From Platanthera guangdongensis (lineage: Eukaryota > Streptophyta > Magnoliopsida > Asparagales > Orchidaceae): a stretch of 64,000 nt of DNA. The stretch lies in contig CM077157.1 of assembly GCA_039583875.1 (NCBI GenBank), positions 72,354,346 through 72,418,345 on the forward strand. The letters are read 5' to 3'. A program made the translations under genes and the position numbers. Each line of letters begins with the position of its first letter. Position 1 is the stretch's first letter. The notes under the pieces are model-generated. The model was not told the DNA's origin, searched no databases, and saw only the letters and a program-made list of their open reading frames with translations. Below are positions 1 to 10,121 of the stretch, piece by piece.

Positions 1-290
1 TATTTTACTCCTAAACGTAATTCGATACCGAGTTTTATCTCTTCATCGACTTTATTTTTAATCTATTTCCAGCTTTTTATTTAAAATCGACAACTTAAAT
101 ATTTCGGTAAAATAATAGTGATTTCGGAGCAGTAGGGATAATCAACCCGTTCCCGAGAAATTTACGATTTGGATATTCTCCCGAATATCTTGTATTACTT
201 GCGATAGGTGCACTTGCCTATAATTCGCCGAGCGAAATCTGGACCCGTCATGCTCCCTAGAGAATTTAGAGTCGGGCTTCGCGCGCATCA
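1..290 (+). repeat. 5' LTR of element A (3' end only)
   Basis: This stretch is repeated at about 26791-27081 with scattered substitutions and one short indel. Both copies end in GCGCGCATCA. In this copy the LTR is followed by a short spacer and the tRNA-Asp primer site, which identifies it as the 5' LTR. Only the U5 end lies in the window. Confidence 0.93.
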
Positions 291-296
291 AGTTTT

Positions 297-314
297 TGGC
301 GCCGTTGCCGGGGA
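297..314 (+). other. Primer binding site, tRNA-Asp type (element A)
   Basis: TGGCGCCGTTGCCGGGGA is complementary to the 3' end of plant tRNA-Asp, the primer usual for Athila elements. It begins six bases after the LTR end. Confidence 0.92.
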
Positions 315-452
315 CACTCCGTGTTGTTATTTTAAAATCCGAAGTCTATTACTTTTAGATATATTTCTAAAAACTAAAAAAAACTTAAAAACCTTACTTA
401 AAAATCCAAAAAGAAAAAGAAAGTTAATTCTCTGGTTTATATTTTAGGGTGT

Positions 453-1419
453 GTGACCCGTGGACAACCTTCGGAGTCCGAACATTTGGATTTCGATCCT
501 GAGATCAAACGCTCACTTGCGTGTATTCCGTCTCAATGCCGAAATCCCTCTTTGGATCCTGAAGAATCCGTCGGAGAACCCTCTGCCATTGCTATGGCCG
601 ACCCTAATCCGAACGCGGTCATCGAGCGTACAATGTCTTATTAGGCTCGACTGAATTTGGACGATACTGGGTCCAGTATTGTTCGCCCGACGGTAGCGAA
701 CAATAATTTTGAGATCAAATCGAGCGTTATCCATATGATCCAAAATGTTGTGCAGTTCGATGGACTGCCGGATGAGGACCCGAACGTTCATTTGTCTTGT
801 TTTTCCTTTAAGATTAACGGCGTCACTGATGACGCCATTCGTTTGCGCCTTTTTCCATTCTCCTTAAGATCCAAAGCTAAGGCGTGGTTGAATTCCCTCC
901 CATGAGGATGTATCACCACCCGGGGCGAGTTTGCGGAATGGTTCTTAACAAAGTATTTTCCGCCCGCCAAAACTGCAAAGTTGCGGGCGGACATTTCTTC
1001 GTTTGTGCAAAACGATTCCGTGTCTCTATTTGAGACTTGGGAGCAGTTTAAAGAATTCCTCCACAGGTGTCCGCACCACACGCTGCCTGCGTGGTTGCAG
1101 GTCCAAATCTTCTACAATGGGCTTAACTATCAGATGCGTCAAATGATTGACGTGGCTGCCGGTGGCACTCTGAAAAATAAGACCCCCGAGGCTGCCCAAG
1201 CTCTTATTGAAGAGATGACTATGAACACCTATCAATGGAACGTCCCGCGGGGACGTCCCAAGCAGGCGGCCGACCTCTTCGAAGTGCATGCCACTGCCCA
1301 CTTAGCCCTTCAAGTTAAAAGGCTGACGAAGCAGGTGGCGGGAGATGTTTGCTGCCTCCTCCACTACGCCTTGGGCGATTCCCTATAATGTCAGTGTCGT
1401 CAATTAGTTCGTAGACTAC
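453..1419 (+). pseudogene. gag: Athila gag, N-terminal and core part, broken (element A)
   Basis: Encodes the capsid part of Gag, which would package element RNA in virus-like particles. The start MTRGQPS is homologous to the gag starts of elements C and E. Recognisable stretches are DDAIRLRLFPFSLR (around 825-870), the FPPAKTAKLR region (around 958-990) and CPHH (around 1069-1080). Breaks are a TAG at 642-644, an in-frame loss of about seven codons near 805, a TGA at 903-905, and a frame change near 1335 followed by a further TAG before 1420. It cannot make a full Gag. It differs from element E's gag at many residues, consistent with an older insertion. Confidence 0.9.
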
Positions 1420-2883
1420 GTGGAAAATGCTGGGCGACCTTCCTTCAACCTCAACAACAACCCTTATAGTAATAACTATAATTCGGGTTGGAGGAACCAC
1501 CCCAACTTCTCATGGAGCAACGCGAACAATGCGCAGCGCCCACCAAATTCTTATGCGACCGGATTTCTGCCGCCTCCCCCTCTTCCAAAACCCTCCCCGA
1601 TGGAGGAAAAGTTTTCTAAATATATAGCTTCCAACGAATCAAATATCCAGAACATCACCGGATCTCTAAAAAACTTAGAACTCCAAGTTGGACAGCCAGC
1701 GCAAATGATGTCCGAGGGCGCGCTCGGGGCACTGCCGGGAAACATGGAGCCCAATCCGCGGGAGAATATCAACGTTATAACCCTCCATAGCGGAAATGAG
1801 GTGATCGATCCAAAACAGATCGATCCGCAGGTACATATTTCACCTCCGACCCCTCTTCCCCCTTCTTCGTTTACACCACCTTTACAAATTTTACACGAAA
1901 CAATTATTAAAATGCCCTTGTCGTATCCACATAAGCTCGATAGTGAGCGTAAGGACGCGCAGTATGAAAAATTTATTTTATTATTAAAACAAATTCATAT
2001 TAATGTTCCCTTTTGCGAGGCGATCTCGCAGATGCCTAATTATGCAAAATATTTAAAACAACTTCTTTCTAATAAACAAAAATTAGAAAATATTTCGCAT
2101 ATATCTCTGAATGCTGATTGCTCAGCGGCTTTTACTAATAAATTGCCCCTTAAAAGAAATGACCCGGGATGGTTATCCATCCCGTGCCTTTTTGGCAATT
2201 TATTAGTAAAATACGTTCTTGCAGATTTAGGCGCGAGCATTAATTTGATGTCGTTCTCGCTCTTTAAAAAATTAAGTTTGGGCACTCTAGCCCCTACTAA
2301 AATGCGAATCAAACTAGCAGATCGCTCGGTTAAGTTTCCCGTCAGGGTAGTGGAGGACGTACTTGTCCGAGTTGATAAGTTTATCTTTTTGGTAGACTTC
2401 GTCATCTTAGACATCAAGGAGGACACCGATGTACCCATTATACTCGGTCGGCCTTTTCTCGCCACCTCCCGCACATTAATTGACGTAAGTAACGGTCATC
2501 TTCTCCTTCGGGTAGGAGATGACGAAGTTACTTTCTCTATTAATCCCTCCATAGGAGACTCGTCATCGAGCGAAGACTTCTGTTATAATTTAGATACATA
2601 TCTCGGAGATTGTTCTTCCCCTATTTTCGAGTCTACTTTTTTAAACGACAACATTTTTGCCCTCGAAAATTTTAACTGCGAAGAGGATAACTCTTCTAAT
2701 TTATCTTTCGAACCTATTGGATCAAAAGACATTAAAATTAAAACCTCGTTCGAAGAACCGCCCTGCCTTCAACTCAAACCCCTACCTGATTCACTCAAAT
2801 ATGCATTTTTGGGAAAAGATGATACCCTCCCCGTTATCATTTCTTCGCATTTGAGCGATTCAGAGACTTCCAATTTATTTTGA
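1420..2883 (+). pseudogene. Athila Gag C-terminus plus aspartic protease, open frame (element A)
   Basis: A 487-codon open stretch, the longest left in element A. It begins with the Asn/Pro-rich Gag segment (NNNPYSNNYNSGWRNHPNF) and continues through the APAQM/PNPRENIN region conserved in Athila Gag. It then enters a retropepsin-like protease with the motif DLGASIN (about 2227-2247) and the distal ILGRPFLAT (about 2440-2466). The catalytic DLGAS motif is intact, unlike that of element E. A TGA at 2881-2883 ends the frame in the protease-RT linker, while RT-homologous sequence continues in the same frame beyond it. Confidence 0.88.
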
Positions 2884-3256
2884 GTTTTACTTAAACATCA
2901 CCACGCATTTGCGTGGCAAATTTCCGATCTAAAAGGGATTAAACCTTCTTTCTGTACTCACAAGATTTTCCTTCACGATAATTGCCGCAAAATTATTCAG
3001 CCACAGCGACGTCTTAACCCAAACATGAAAGACATCGTTAAAGCCAAAATTATTAAATTATTAGATGCGGGGATTATTTATCGTATATCAGATAGTACGT
3101 GGGTTAGTCTCGTTCACGTGGTGACCAAAAAGGGCGGTCTTACCATAGTGGAAAACGAGCATAATGAACTCGTCCCAACTCGTACTGTTACGGGTTGGCG
3201 GGTGTGCATCGATTATAGAAAACTAAATGATGCCACCCCTAAGGATCATTTCCCAC
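2884..3256 (+). pseudogene. Reverse transcriptase, N-terminal part, cut by hAT insertion (element A)
   Basis: Continues from the protease linker into the RT fingers, with motifs [23 protein letters not shown] and KDHFPL. The frame stops being RT exactly at 3257, where the hAT element begins. The TSD is TTTCCCAC at 3249-3256. The RT reading frame resumes after the second TSD copy at 4768-4775. Confidence 0.92.
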
Positions 3257-4767
3257 TAGGGCTGATACCGAGTCGAGTTCGAGCGATTTGGAATCAGCTC
3301 GAAATCGAACTTTTCGACTCGGAGTCGACTCGAAATCGACTCGAAATCGAAATCGACTTCGAGCCGAGCCGGCTCGAATCGAAATCAACTCGATTCCGAG
3401 CCAGCTCGAATCAATTTCGAGTCGGCTCAGAATTAATTTTTTATTATTAAAAATTTATCTTTTTCCTAAAATAAAATTTAACTGAGAAAAACCACATCAA
3501 GTAAATGGGTCAGATTGATTGTATATGCTTCTAATATCTGCTTATTTGGACAAAATTGGGGCAAAATTAGAATTGAAGGTCCTTATCATTGGAATTGGAC
3601 CTCCAAATCCAATTTCAAAGCCCCTACTCTGTCAAGCCGAATAGATCCCAGGGGGTTTTGAGAAGGAATGAACAAAAAAGGAGTCTGGCATAAAGTAAAT
3701 GCAGCTGTTTGAAGTAAATATAACACCCAAAAAAATATGATTCTAGTATTTTGTTTGCAGATCAAATGCTGCATGTAGCCCGATTTTAGGTAAATCAAAC
3801 TGATAAAAAAGGATTTCGAATCTTTGATCTACATGAAAAGTTATCGCAAAATCAGCATTGATTGAGGAAGCCAGAGTATGAGAAAGTTTTTCAAAAAAAT
3901 GCTGAGAATAATCAAATTGATCAAAATACAAACTTTTCAACAAGCATGTTATATAGCAGTATCCTGAAACTACTAGATGAAGATCAAGTTCAAGTCTAGA
4001 ATATGAAACCATATGAAGCTTGTAGAGAGAAACTCGAAATGGGGAAGAGAAAGATGGGGCGGTTCTCCATTCTTACCTGAAATCAGATACCCAAACTCTC
4101 GATTCCCGAAGGGAACTAGGATTTAGGGAAGCCTGAAGAGGAGATGAGGATGGAAGGAGAGAGCTCGTTCCTGCCTTCTGGGTTCTGATGGGAGCCCGAC
4201 GGCCGACGAGATACCTCTAAGCTGCGGCATAATCGGCGTAACAGGCGCAAGCGTGAGTCGCGCGACTGCGTAAGGATGGAAGCCGAAGGAGAGAGCTTGT
4301 GCGTTTGTTCCCCTTCCCGATTACTGATTGAAGAAAATTAAGAGGCATGATAGAATTAGATTGCTGGAAGCCTGGAACAGGCGTAACTGCAGGAAGAGTA
4401 TGGGACTGCGTAAGCAGTAAGGCATAAGAGAAATCATAAATGCTTGTCATTATCATTCTGCAATTTTTCTGCACATCCCGACGATCCCATCCCGCAACCC
4501 GCCGTCCCGAGTTTTCCCAATTACCGTCGACGCGCCCTCACGCTGATTCCGCAGCAGCCTATAAGCCTATAGGCCCTAGCTACTATTTTATATTTCGAGC
4601 CGGCTCGAATCATACATCGAGCGAATCGTGGTGGGCTCGAAATCGACTCGAAAATATTTTCGAGTCATTTTGATTCGAGTCAAAATGATTCGAATCATTT
4701 AATTCCGATTTCGATTCGACTGAAAATTCGAGCGATTATCGAGTTTCGATTATTATGCTCGGCCCTA
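3257..4767. mobile_element. Non-autonomous hAT-type DNA transposon
   Basis: An insertion of 1511 bp in the Athila RT, flanked by an exact 8-bp TSD, TTTCCCAC (3249-3256 and 4768-4775). The ends are short imperfect inverted repeats, TAGGGCTGA on the left and the complement of CGGCCCTA on the right. An 8-bp TSD with (C/T)AGGG-type ends is the hAT signature. Both subterminal regions (about 3270-3430 and 4595-4745) are crowded with TCGAGTCGA, CTCGAAATCGA and GAGCCGGCTC words in both orientations, as expected for transposase-binding subterminal repeats. No transposase frame is present, so mobilisation would need an enzyme from elsewhere. The middle resembles captured host sequence and is listed separately. 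Confidence 0.92.
3600..4210 (-). other. Probable captured host gene fragment (5' UTR exon and intron) inside the hAT element
   Basis: On the minus strand, the text from about 4200 down to 4077 looks like a plant 5' leader: pyrimidine-rich, with TCCTAGTTCCC and no long frame. It ends in ATCTGATTTCAG, directly followed by GTAAGAATGG. CAG followed by GTAAG is a strong plant 5' splice site, placing the junction between 4077 and 4076. The following several hundred bases are T-rich and read like a first intron. None of this resembles the subterminal repeats. The likely reading is a gene 5' end picked up by the transposon. I do not recognise the parent gene. Confidence 0.5.
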
Positions 4768-4775
4768 TTTCCCAC

Positions 4776-5750
4776 TACCATCCTTAGACCATATTCTGGC
4801 GCGTTTATCCGGTCATCCGTATTTTTGTTTTCTTGATGGATTATCGGGATTTTTCCAAATCCCCATTTCCCCCAATGACCAAGAGAAAGTAACTTTTACC
4901 TGCCCGTTTGCTACCTTCGAATATCGAAGAATGTCATTTGGCCTCTGCAATGCGTCAACTACATTCCAAAGATGTATGCTGACAATCTTTGGAGAGCTGG
5001 TAGGAGACATTATGGAAGTCTTTATGGATGACTTCTCTGTTTTCGGATGCTCATTACCGTCTTGTTTTCATAACTTAGATCGTGTCCTTCAGCGATGCGA
5101 GGACATGTATCTTGTTTTAAATTGTGAAAAAAGTAACTTTATGGTTCGAGAAGGTTTGGTTCTCGGCCATAAGATTTCGTCTAAGGGGATGGAGGTTGAT
5201 AAGGCCAAAGTTGAAATTATCGAAAAACTTCCCCCGCATTCTAACGTTAAATCTATTAGGAGTTTCTTAGGCACGCGGCTTTTATAGGCGTTTCATTCAA
5301 GATTTTTCGAAAATAACAAAGCCGCTTACTCGCCTCTTGGAAAAGGAATCAAATTTTGTCTTTGATAGCGAATGTGAGTTTGTATTTAATTTTATAAAAC
5401 AAAAACTTATCAATTCACTCATTTTAGTGGCGCCCAATTGGACCCTTCCGTTCGAAATTATGTGCGACACTAGTGATATTGTCGTAGATGCTGTTCTTGG
5501 CCAACGTATAAACAAATATTTTCATCCTATTTATTACGCTAGCAAGATGCTCACTTCCGCATAAGAAAATTACACGACAATGGAAAAGGAGCTTTTAGCC
5601 ATCGTTTTTGCTTTTGATAAGTTTTGCTCGTATATAACGTCATCTAAAGTTATCGTATTTACCGACCACTCCGCCTTAAAATATCTGTTAGCAAAAATGG
5701 ACGCCAAACTCCACCTTCTTCGATGGATCCTCCTCCTACAAGAATTTGAT
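4776..5750 (+). pseudogene. RT C-terminal part and RNase H, broken (element A)
   Basis: RT resumes after the hAT element with the palm motifs RRMSFGLCNA and the catalytic FMDD at 5021-5032, followed by the thumb motif GLVLGHKIS. Small deletions around 5272-5280 change the frame. RNase H follows (MCDTSDIVVDAVLGQ near 5460, [14 protein letters not shown] near 5580, [11 protein letters not shown] near 5665). A TAA at 5562-5564 interrupts it. The C-terminal end of this domain is cut by the MITE at 5754. Confidence 0.9.
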
Positions 5751-5753
5751 TTA

Positions 5754-5973
5754 GGCTTCATTTGTTTCGTCGGTGGCGGATCGATCCGGCGGGTGGAAAC
5801 GGAGTGTTCGAAACGGAGGGGGGAGGTGGCTGCTCCAAACGGAGCTTTTTGGGGCGTTTCTCAAGGCGGGCGGGTGGAAACGGAGCAAACGCCGCCGGAG
5901 GTTCATTTGTTTACCCGCCTTCCGGCGGCGTTTGCCCAAAACGGAGCTCCGAAACGCCCAAACAAATAGAGCC
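5754..5973. mobile_element. Tourist-like (PIF/Harbinger) MITE
   Basis: A 220-bp insertion in the Athila RNase H-integrase linker. It is flanked by TTA on both sides (5751-5753 and 5974-5976), the classical PIF/Harbinger target duplication. The ends are inverted: GGCTTCATTTGTTT on the left and the complement of AAACAAATAGAGCC on the right. The inside is GC-rich, with repeated GGGTGGAAACGGAG words and no coding capacity. The flanking pol frame is consistent across the site once one TTA copy and the insert are discounted. Confidence 0.92.
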
Positions 5974-5976
5974 TTA

Positions 5977-7415
5977 GAGATCTTGGATAAGAAGGGTGCG
6001 GAAAATTTAGCCGCAGATCTCCTCTCCCGCATAGAAAATCACGGTGCGGAAGCGCTCGTCGAATCTAACATAAATGACAGATTCCCCGATGAATGCCTCC
6101 TAGCCATAAATACTAGTTCCTCTTCCCCGCCGTGGTTCGCAGATTTTGCGAACTATTTATTGGCGAGGGCGCTCCCAAAAGACTTTTCGAGCCAGCAAAA
6201 GAAGAAATTGTTTTTTGACTTGAAATATTTCTTTTGGGAGGACCCTTTTCTTTTTCGTATCTGAGCGGACCAAGCGATCCGAAGATGCTTCGCGGGTGTG
6301 GAGTGCATGCAAATACTTAGGCACTGCCACGAGTGTCCGACTGGTGGGCATTATCAAGCTAATCGGACCGCGCAGAAGGCGCTGGAGGTGGGCTTATTTT
6401 GGCCCACTTTATTCAAAGACGCTCACAATTTTGTGCGCTCCTGCGATAGCTGTCAGCGGTCGGGTAACATCTCTCGTCACGACGAGATGACCCAAAATTT
6501 GTTTTTATAATGCGAAGTCTTCGATTTATGGGGAATCAATTTTGTTGGCCCCCTACCTCCGTCTTTTAAAAATAATTATATTTTAGTGGCGGTCGACTAC
6601 GTATCGAGGTGGGCGGAAGCGCAAGCTCTCCCCACCAACGATGTGTGAGTCGTCGTTACTTCTCTTAAAAAACTATTTTCTCGCTTTGGCACACCGCGCG
6701 CTATTGTAAGCGATATGGGGACGCATTTCTGCAGCACCCAGATGGCTAAGACGTTAGCTAAATACGGCATCACGCACAAACTTACCACCCCCTACCACCC
6801 GCAAACTAGTTGCCAAGTTGAGGTAGTAAATTGAGAGATTAAGCGTATATTAGAGTAAACCATTTCACTTAATAGGAAAGATTGGTCCATCAAACTCGAC
6901 GATGCGTTGCGGGCATATCGTACCGTATACAAAACCGCAATTGGTTGTACGCCGTATCGATTAGTCTACAACAAAGCGTGTCATCTCCCTATAGAATTAG
7001 AACATCGCGCACTTTGGGCTTTAAAACGTTTAAATCATGACACTAACTTAGCCGCTCAAAATAGAAAACTGCAACTAAACGAGCTCGATGAATGGCGTGC
7101 AAACACTTACGAGAGCAATAAGTTCTATAAGGAGCATACTAAGTTTTACCATGATCGAAAAATCAAGACCCAAAAAACTTTTTCTCCGGGCGATCTTGCC
7201 CTTTTATATAACTCACGACTTAGACTTTTGTTGGTAAACTAAAATCACGTTGGTCCGGCCCCTTCAAAGTCAAAGAGGTTTAGCCATATGAGACCGTACT
7301 CATCTCCCACCCGAAAAAAGGCTCGTTTAAAGTGAACGGTCATCGCTTAAAATTATATATAGCAGGCGATCCTGTGGGCGGTAATTTCGAATCCATAACC
7401 CTCCTCGATATATAA
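5977..7415 (+). pseudogene. RNase H-integrase linker and integrase, broken (element A)
   Basis: Begins with [12 protein letters not shown] and runs through the HHCC zinc-binding part ([21 protein letters not shown]), the catalytic core ([26 protein letters not shown]) and the C-terminal region ([31 protein letters not shown]). Stops occur at 6262-6264, 6508-6510, about 6646, 6832 and 6857, and at 7240-7242. Integrase similarity continues to a TAA at 7413-7415, which matches the natural pol end of related copies. It is not functional. Confidence 0.88.
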
Positions 7416-9224
7416 ACTGCCACCATAGTCAAGCTACACGACTATAAACAAAGCGCTCCTGGGAGGCACCCCATGTTTATCTTTTTTGCTATTTCTTTAC
7501 TTTTCTTTGCTTTTTATTTCTTAATAACGCATGGTTCCTAACCTGGGCCTCCCCAACCTCCTTTCAGGGAAGCTTCTACCCCCCCCCCTCTCTTTATTTT
7601 CTTTGTACATATTGCATTTTCTCTTTGTTCTGCATATACTTACGTTGGAATATTGGGGACAATGTTGGACTTAAGTATGTGGGTGTTTTCTTGCTATATT
7701 TTTTGCACTTCAACAATATAAAAAAACAAAACAAAACAAAAATTTTCCTTTAACAAAAATTCCAAAAAATTATAAAACAAAAATTCCAAAAAAAAATTTA
7801 GTTTTATGTTGTAAATATTGTTTTGTAAATACTTTGTAAATATTGTTTTGTAAATACTTTATGCACATATCTTATTTTTGTAAATATTCTTTTCTCTCTT
7901 TCCTCTTCCTTCTTTTCTCTTTTTTGCAAATAACTTTTCTCTCGGTCCTTATTTTGTAAATAGTTACCTATAAAAACCAAAAAAAACCAAAACTTTTTTC
8001 AAAAAGAACAAAAAAAATATATCTTATCGCTTTTTTAATATGTACTAACAAAATTAAACACAAAACACAAAAAATATAATAAGTCAAAAATTCAACAACA
8101 AAAAAGAGTAAACAAAAACAAAAAATTCCAAAAAAAGATAATAAATTAAAAACACAAAAAAATGATGAAAACTTTTAAAATCCCCAAAAATTTTATGAAT
8201 CAAATAAATCAAAAATTCCATTCTTAACCCTTTTTATTCTCCAAAACTTTTGTTGCGAGTTTATTTATACGCGAATTTCATTAATTATTTGTTTACTATC
8301 CATTTATTAATTAGAGATTAATAGATTTAAATATCCGGGGTTAAATTTTAAAGAATTTTTTATACTTTGTTCTTAAGATAGGGGACTTGTTTTAGGCACT
8401 ACTTCTAATTTATCTAAAATAGAGGCATGTGTATTATGTTAGAAAAAACAACTATAGACTTCAGTTATTTCTACTTCAAGCTTTTTAGAAATACAGGAAC
8501 GTTCAATTTATAAAGGTTGCTCTCAAATTTATTTTTATTAAAATCTAGTTTGATTTTTGAAACAACCCATCTCCCCATATTTTATCCTTAAAAGAACCTA
8601 TGTCAATGAGAATAAGATTTCGTTCCGTAAACATAGGCATCCAATATTTGAAAAGATTATATGTTATGGAGTAAGCGGATAAAATTCATTACTCCTATAC
8701 ATATACATTGGGTTATATGAAGTTGTATAAAAAAATTACTATTGCATGTTATGAAAAATAAGACTTCATTTTCCTACAACATCCTTATTCAAAAACAATT
8801 TGTTGTATTCGAGGTTTGAGAAAAAAATATACCTCACCACCTCCAAAGCCCTCTTCATAAACCAAAACAATCCCCTTGGTCATCTTCAATGATTCTAGAC
8901 TTACTATAAAATCTTTTTCAGAGCATATTTTTAAATTGCATTATTTCCTTTAAACTCTTAAGCTAAAGTTCCTATAATTCCAATCTATTTTTGTTAGCTA
9001 ACGATTACAATTTTTGCTTGCTATTTGGCTACTTCAAGAAGTTTTTTTCCTCTATTTAATTCAATTTCAAGATTTAGGACATAACTCTTATACTCCTGAT
9101 AATTACTTTGATCTCTCTTTTAATTAATTCAAGCGGTAGCTAAACTTAGGATTTCTTTTAATTCCTTATAAGTACATCTTCAACTTTTGCCCTGGAATAG
9201 AAAAAGCTTAAGTATGTGGGTATT
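7416..9224 (+). other. 3' non-coding spacer of element A, with polypurine-tract region
   Basis: AT-rich region between pol and the 3' LTR. I see no env-like frame, although some Athila elements have one. Just after pol is a small hairpin motif, TGGG-AGGCAC-CCCA (7460-7473), whose counterparts occur in elements C and E. Long A-rich and T-rich runs fill 7700-8250. The purine-rich AAAAAGCTTAAGTATGTGGG (9201-9220) immediately precedes the 3' LTR and is the likely polypurine tract. Confidence 0.75.
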
Positions 9225-9404
9225 TGATGAATTACAAATATACGTATTTTTATGTGCATTAATAAAGTTAGTTTTAGTTTCTTTTTGTTATTTTTGTTTA
9301 TTTTTATTCAATAAATTGCTTCTTTGTTGTAAATATTCTCTAACTTAAGTTAATTTTTGTTTCCTGCAATTTCACAGAAATCTGCCAAAAAATTGGAAGT
9401 ACAC

Positions 9405-9868
9405 GCCCGTGTACTTTGGGTCACGCCCGTGACCAGGGCGTGATACTTCAATCCCAAGAATCAGCCGCAATTTCGAAGAAACAAATGTGGCACGCCCTCT
9501 AACACTCCCGTGTCAAATGTGACACGGCCGTGACCGAGACCCGTGTCTCTTGCGCTCGACGATTTGGCGCACGATGATCATGGAGCGACCAAACACGCTC
9601 GTCTCAAGATGCGACACAAGCGTGTCGCCTCCACCTAGCCCGGCAAGACGTCGCTAACAATTTTTGACGCAACCCACCCCAGATTCGCCTGCTGAACACG
9701 CCCTCTGACACACCCGTGTCGACAATGACACGGGCGTGACTTCCACATGGACCTCCCCGAAGTCAAAGTAGCCATCAAATCACCGGATCAGCTCATGAAT
9801 AGTGCTGACACGCCCGCCTACACGCCCGTGTCAGAGGACGTGTACTTAGAAATTTTTTCCTATAAATA
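9405..9868 (+). promoter_or_regulatory. U3 promoter region of element A: CACGCCC array and TATA box
   Basis: Between 9405 and 9840 there are many copies of ACACGCCCGTG, CACGCCC and GGGCGTG on both strands. They end about 20 bases before TATAAATA (9861-9868). Equivalent arrays lie just upstream of the TATA boxes in the LTRs of elements C and E. The position suggests promoter or enhancer elements, which is inference. Confidence 0.65.
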
Positions 9869-10121
9869 GGCCCTTGCTGTAAGGTGTTTGGGTTCCGAAT
9901 TTTGAACCATTTTGGTGTTAAGGGCTACTGATGGTTGTTGCTTTAGTGCTATGTAAGGAATCTACCCCCTCCTTTTCAAGTTTGTTTGTTTAAGCTTTTG
10001 TAATCATCTTTTTTTGCTAATACAATCTTTAGTTTTTTCATCCTTACAATGCTCGAGAATGTCTCTGAATGCCTCCTTTTCATCAATCTTATGTATTCTT
10101 GTTTTCACTTTCATATGTGTG

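Noticed and set aside
3743..4012. 89-codon minus frame inside the hAT element
   Set aside because: It starts after the apparent 5' splice site, in intron-like T-rich sequence, and has no recognisable domain. No transposase motif is present.
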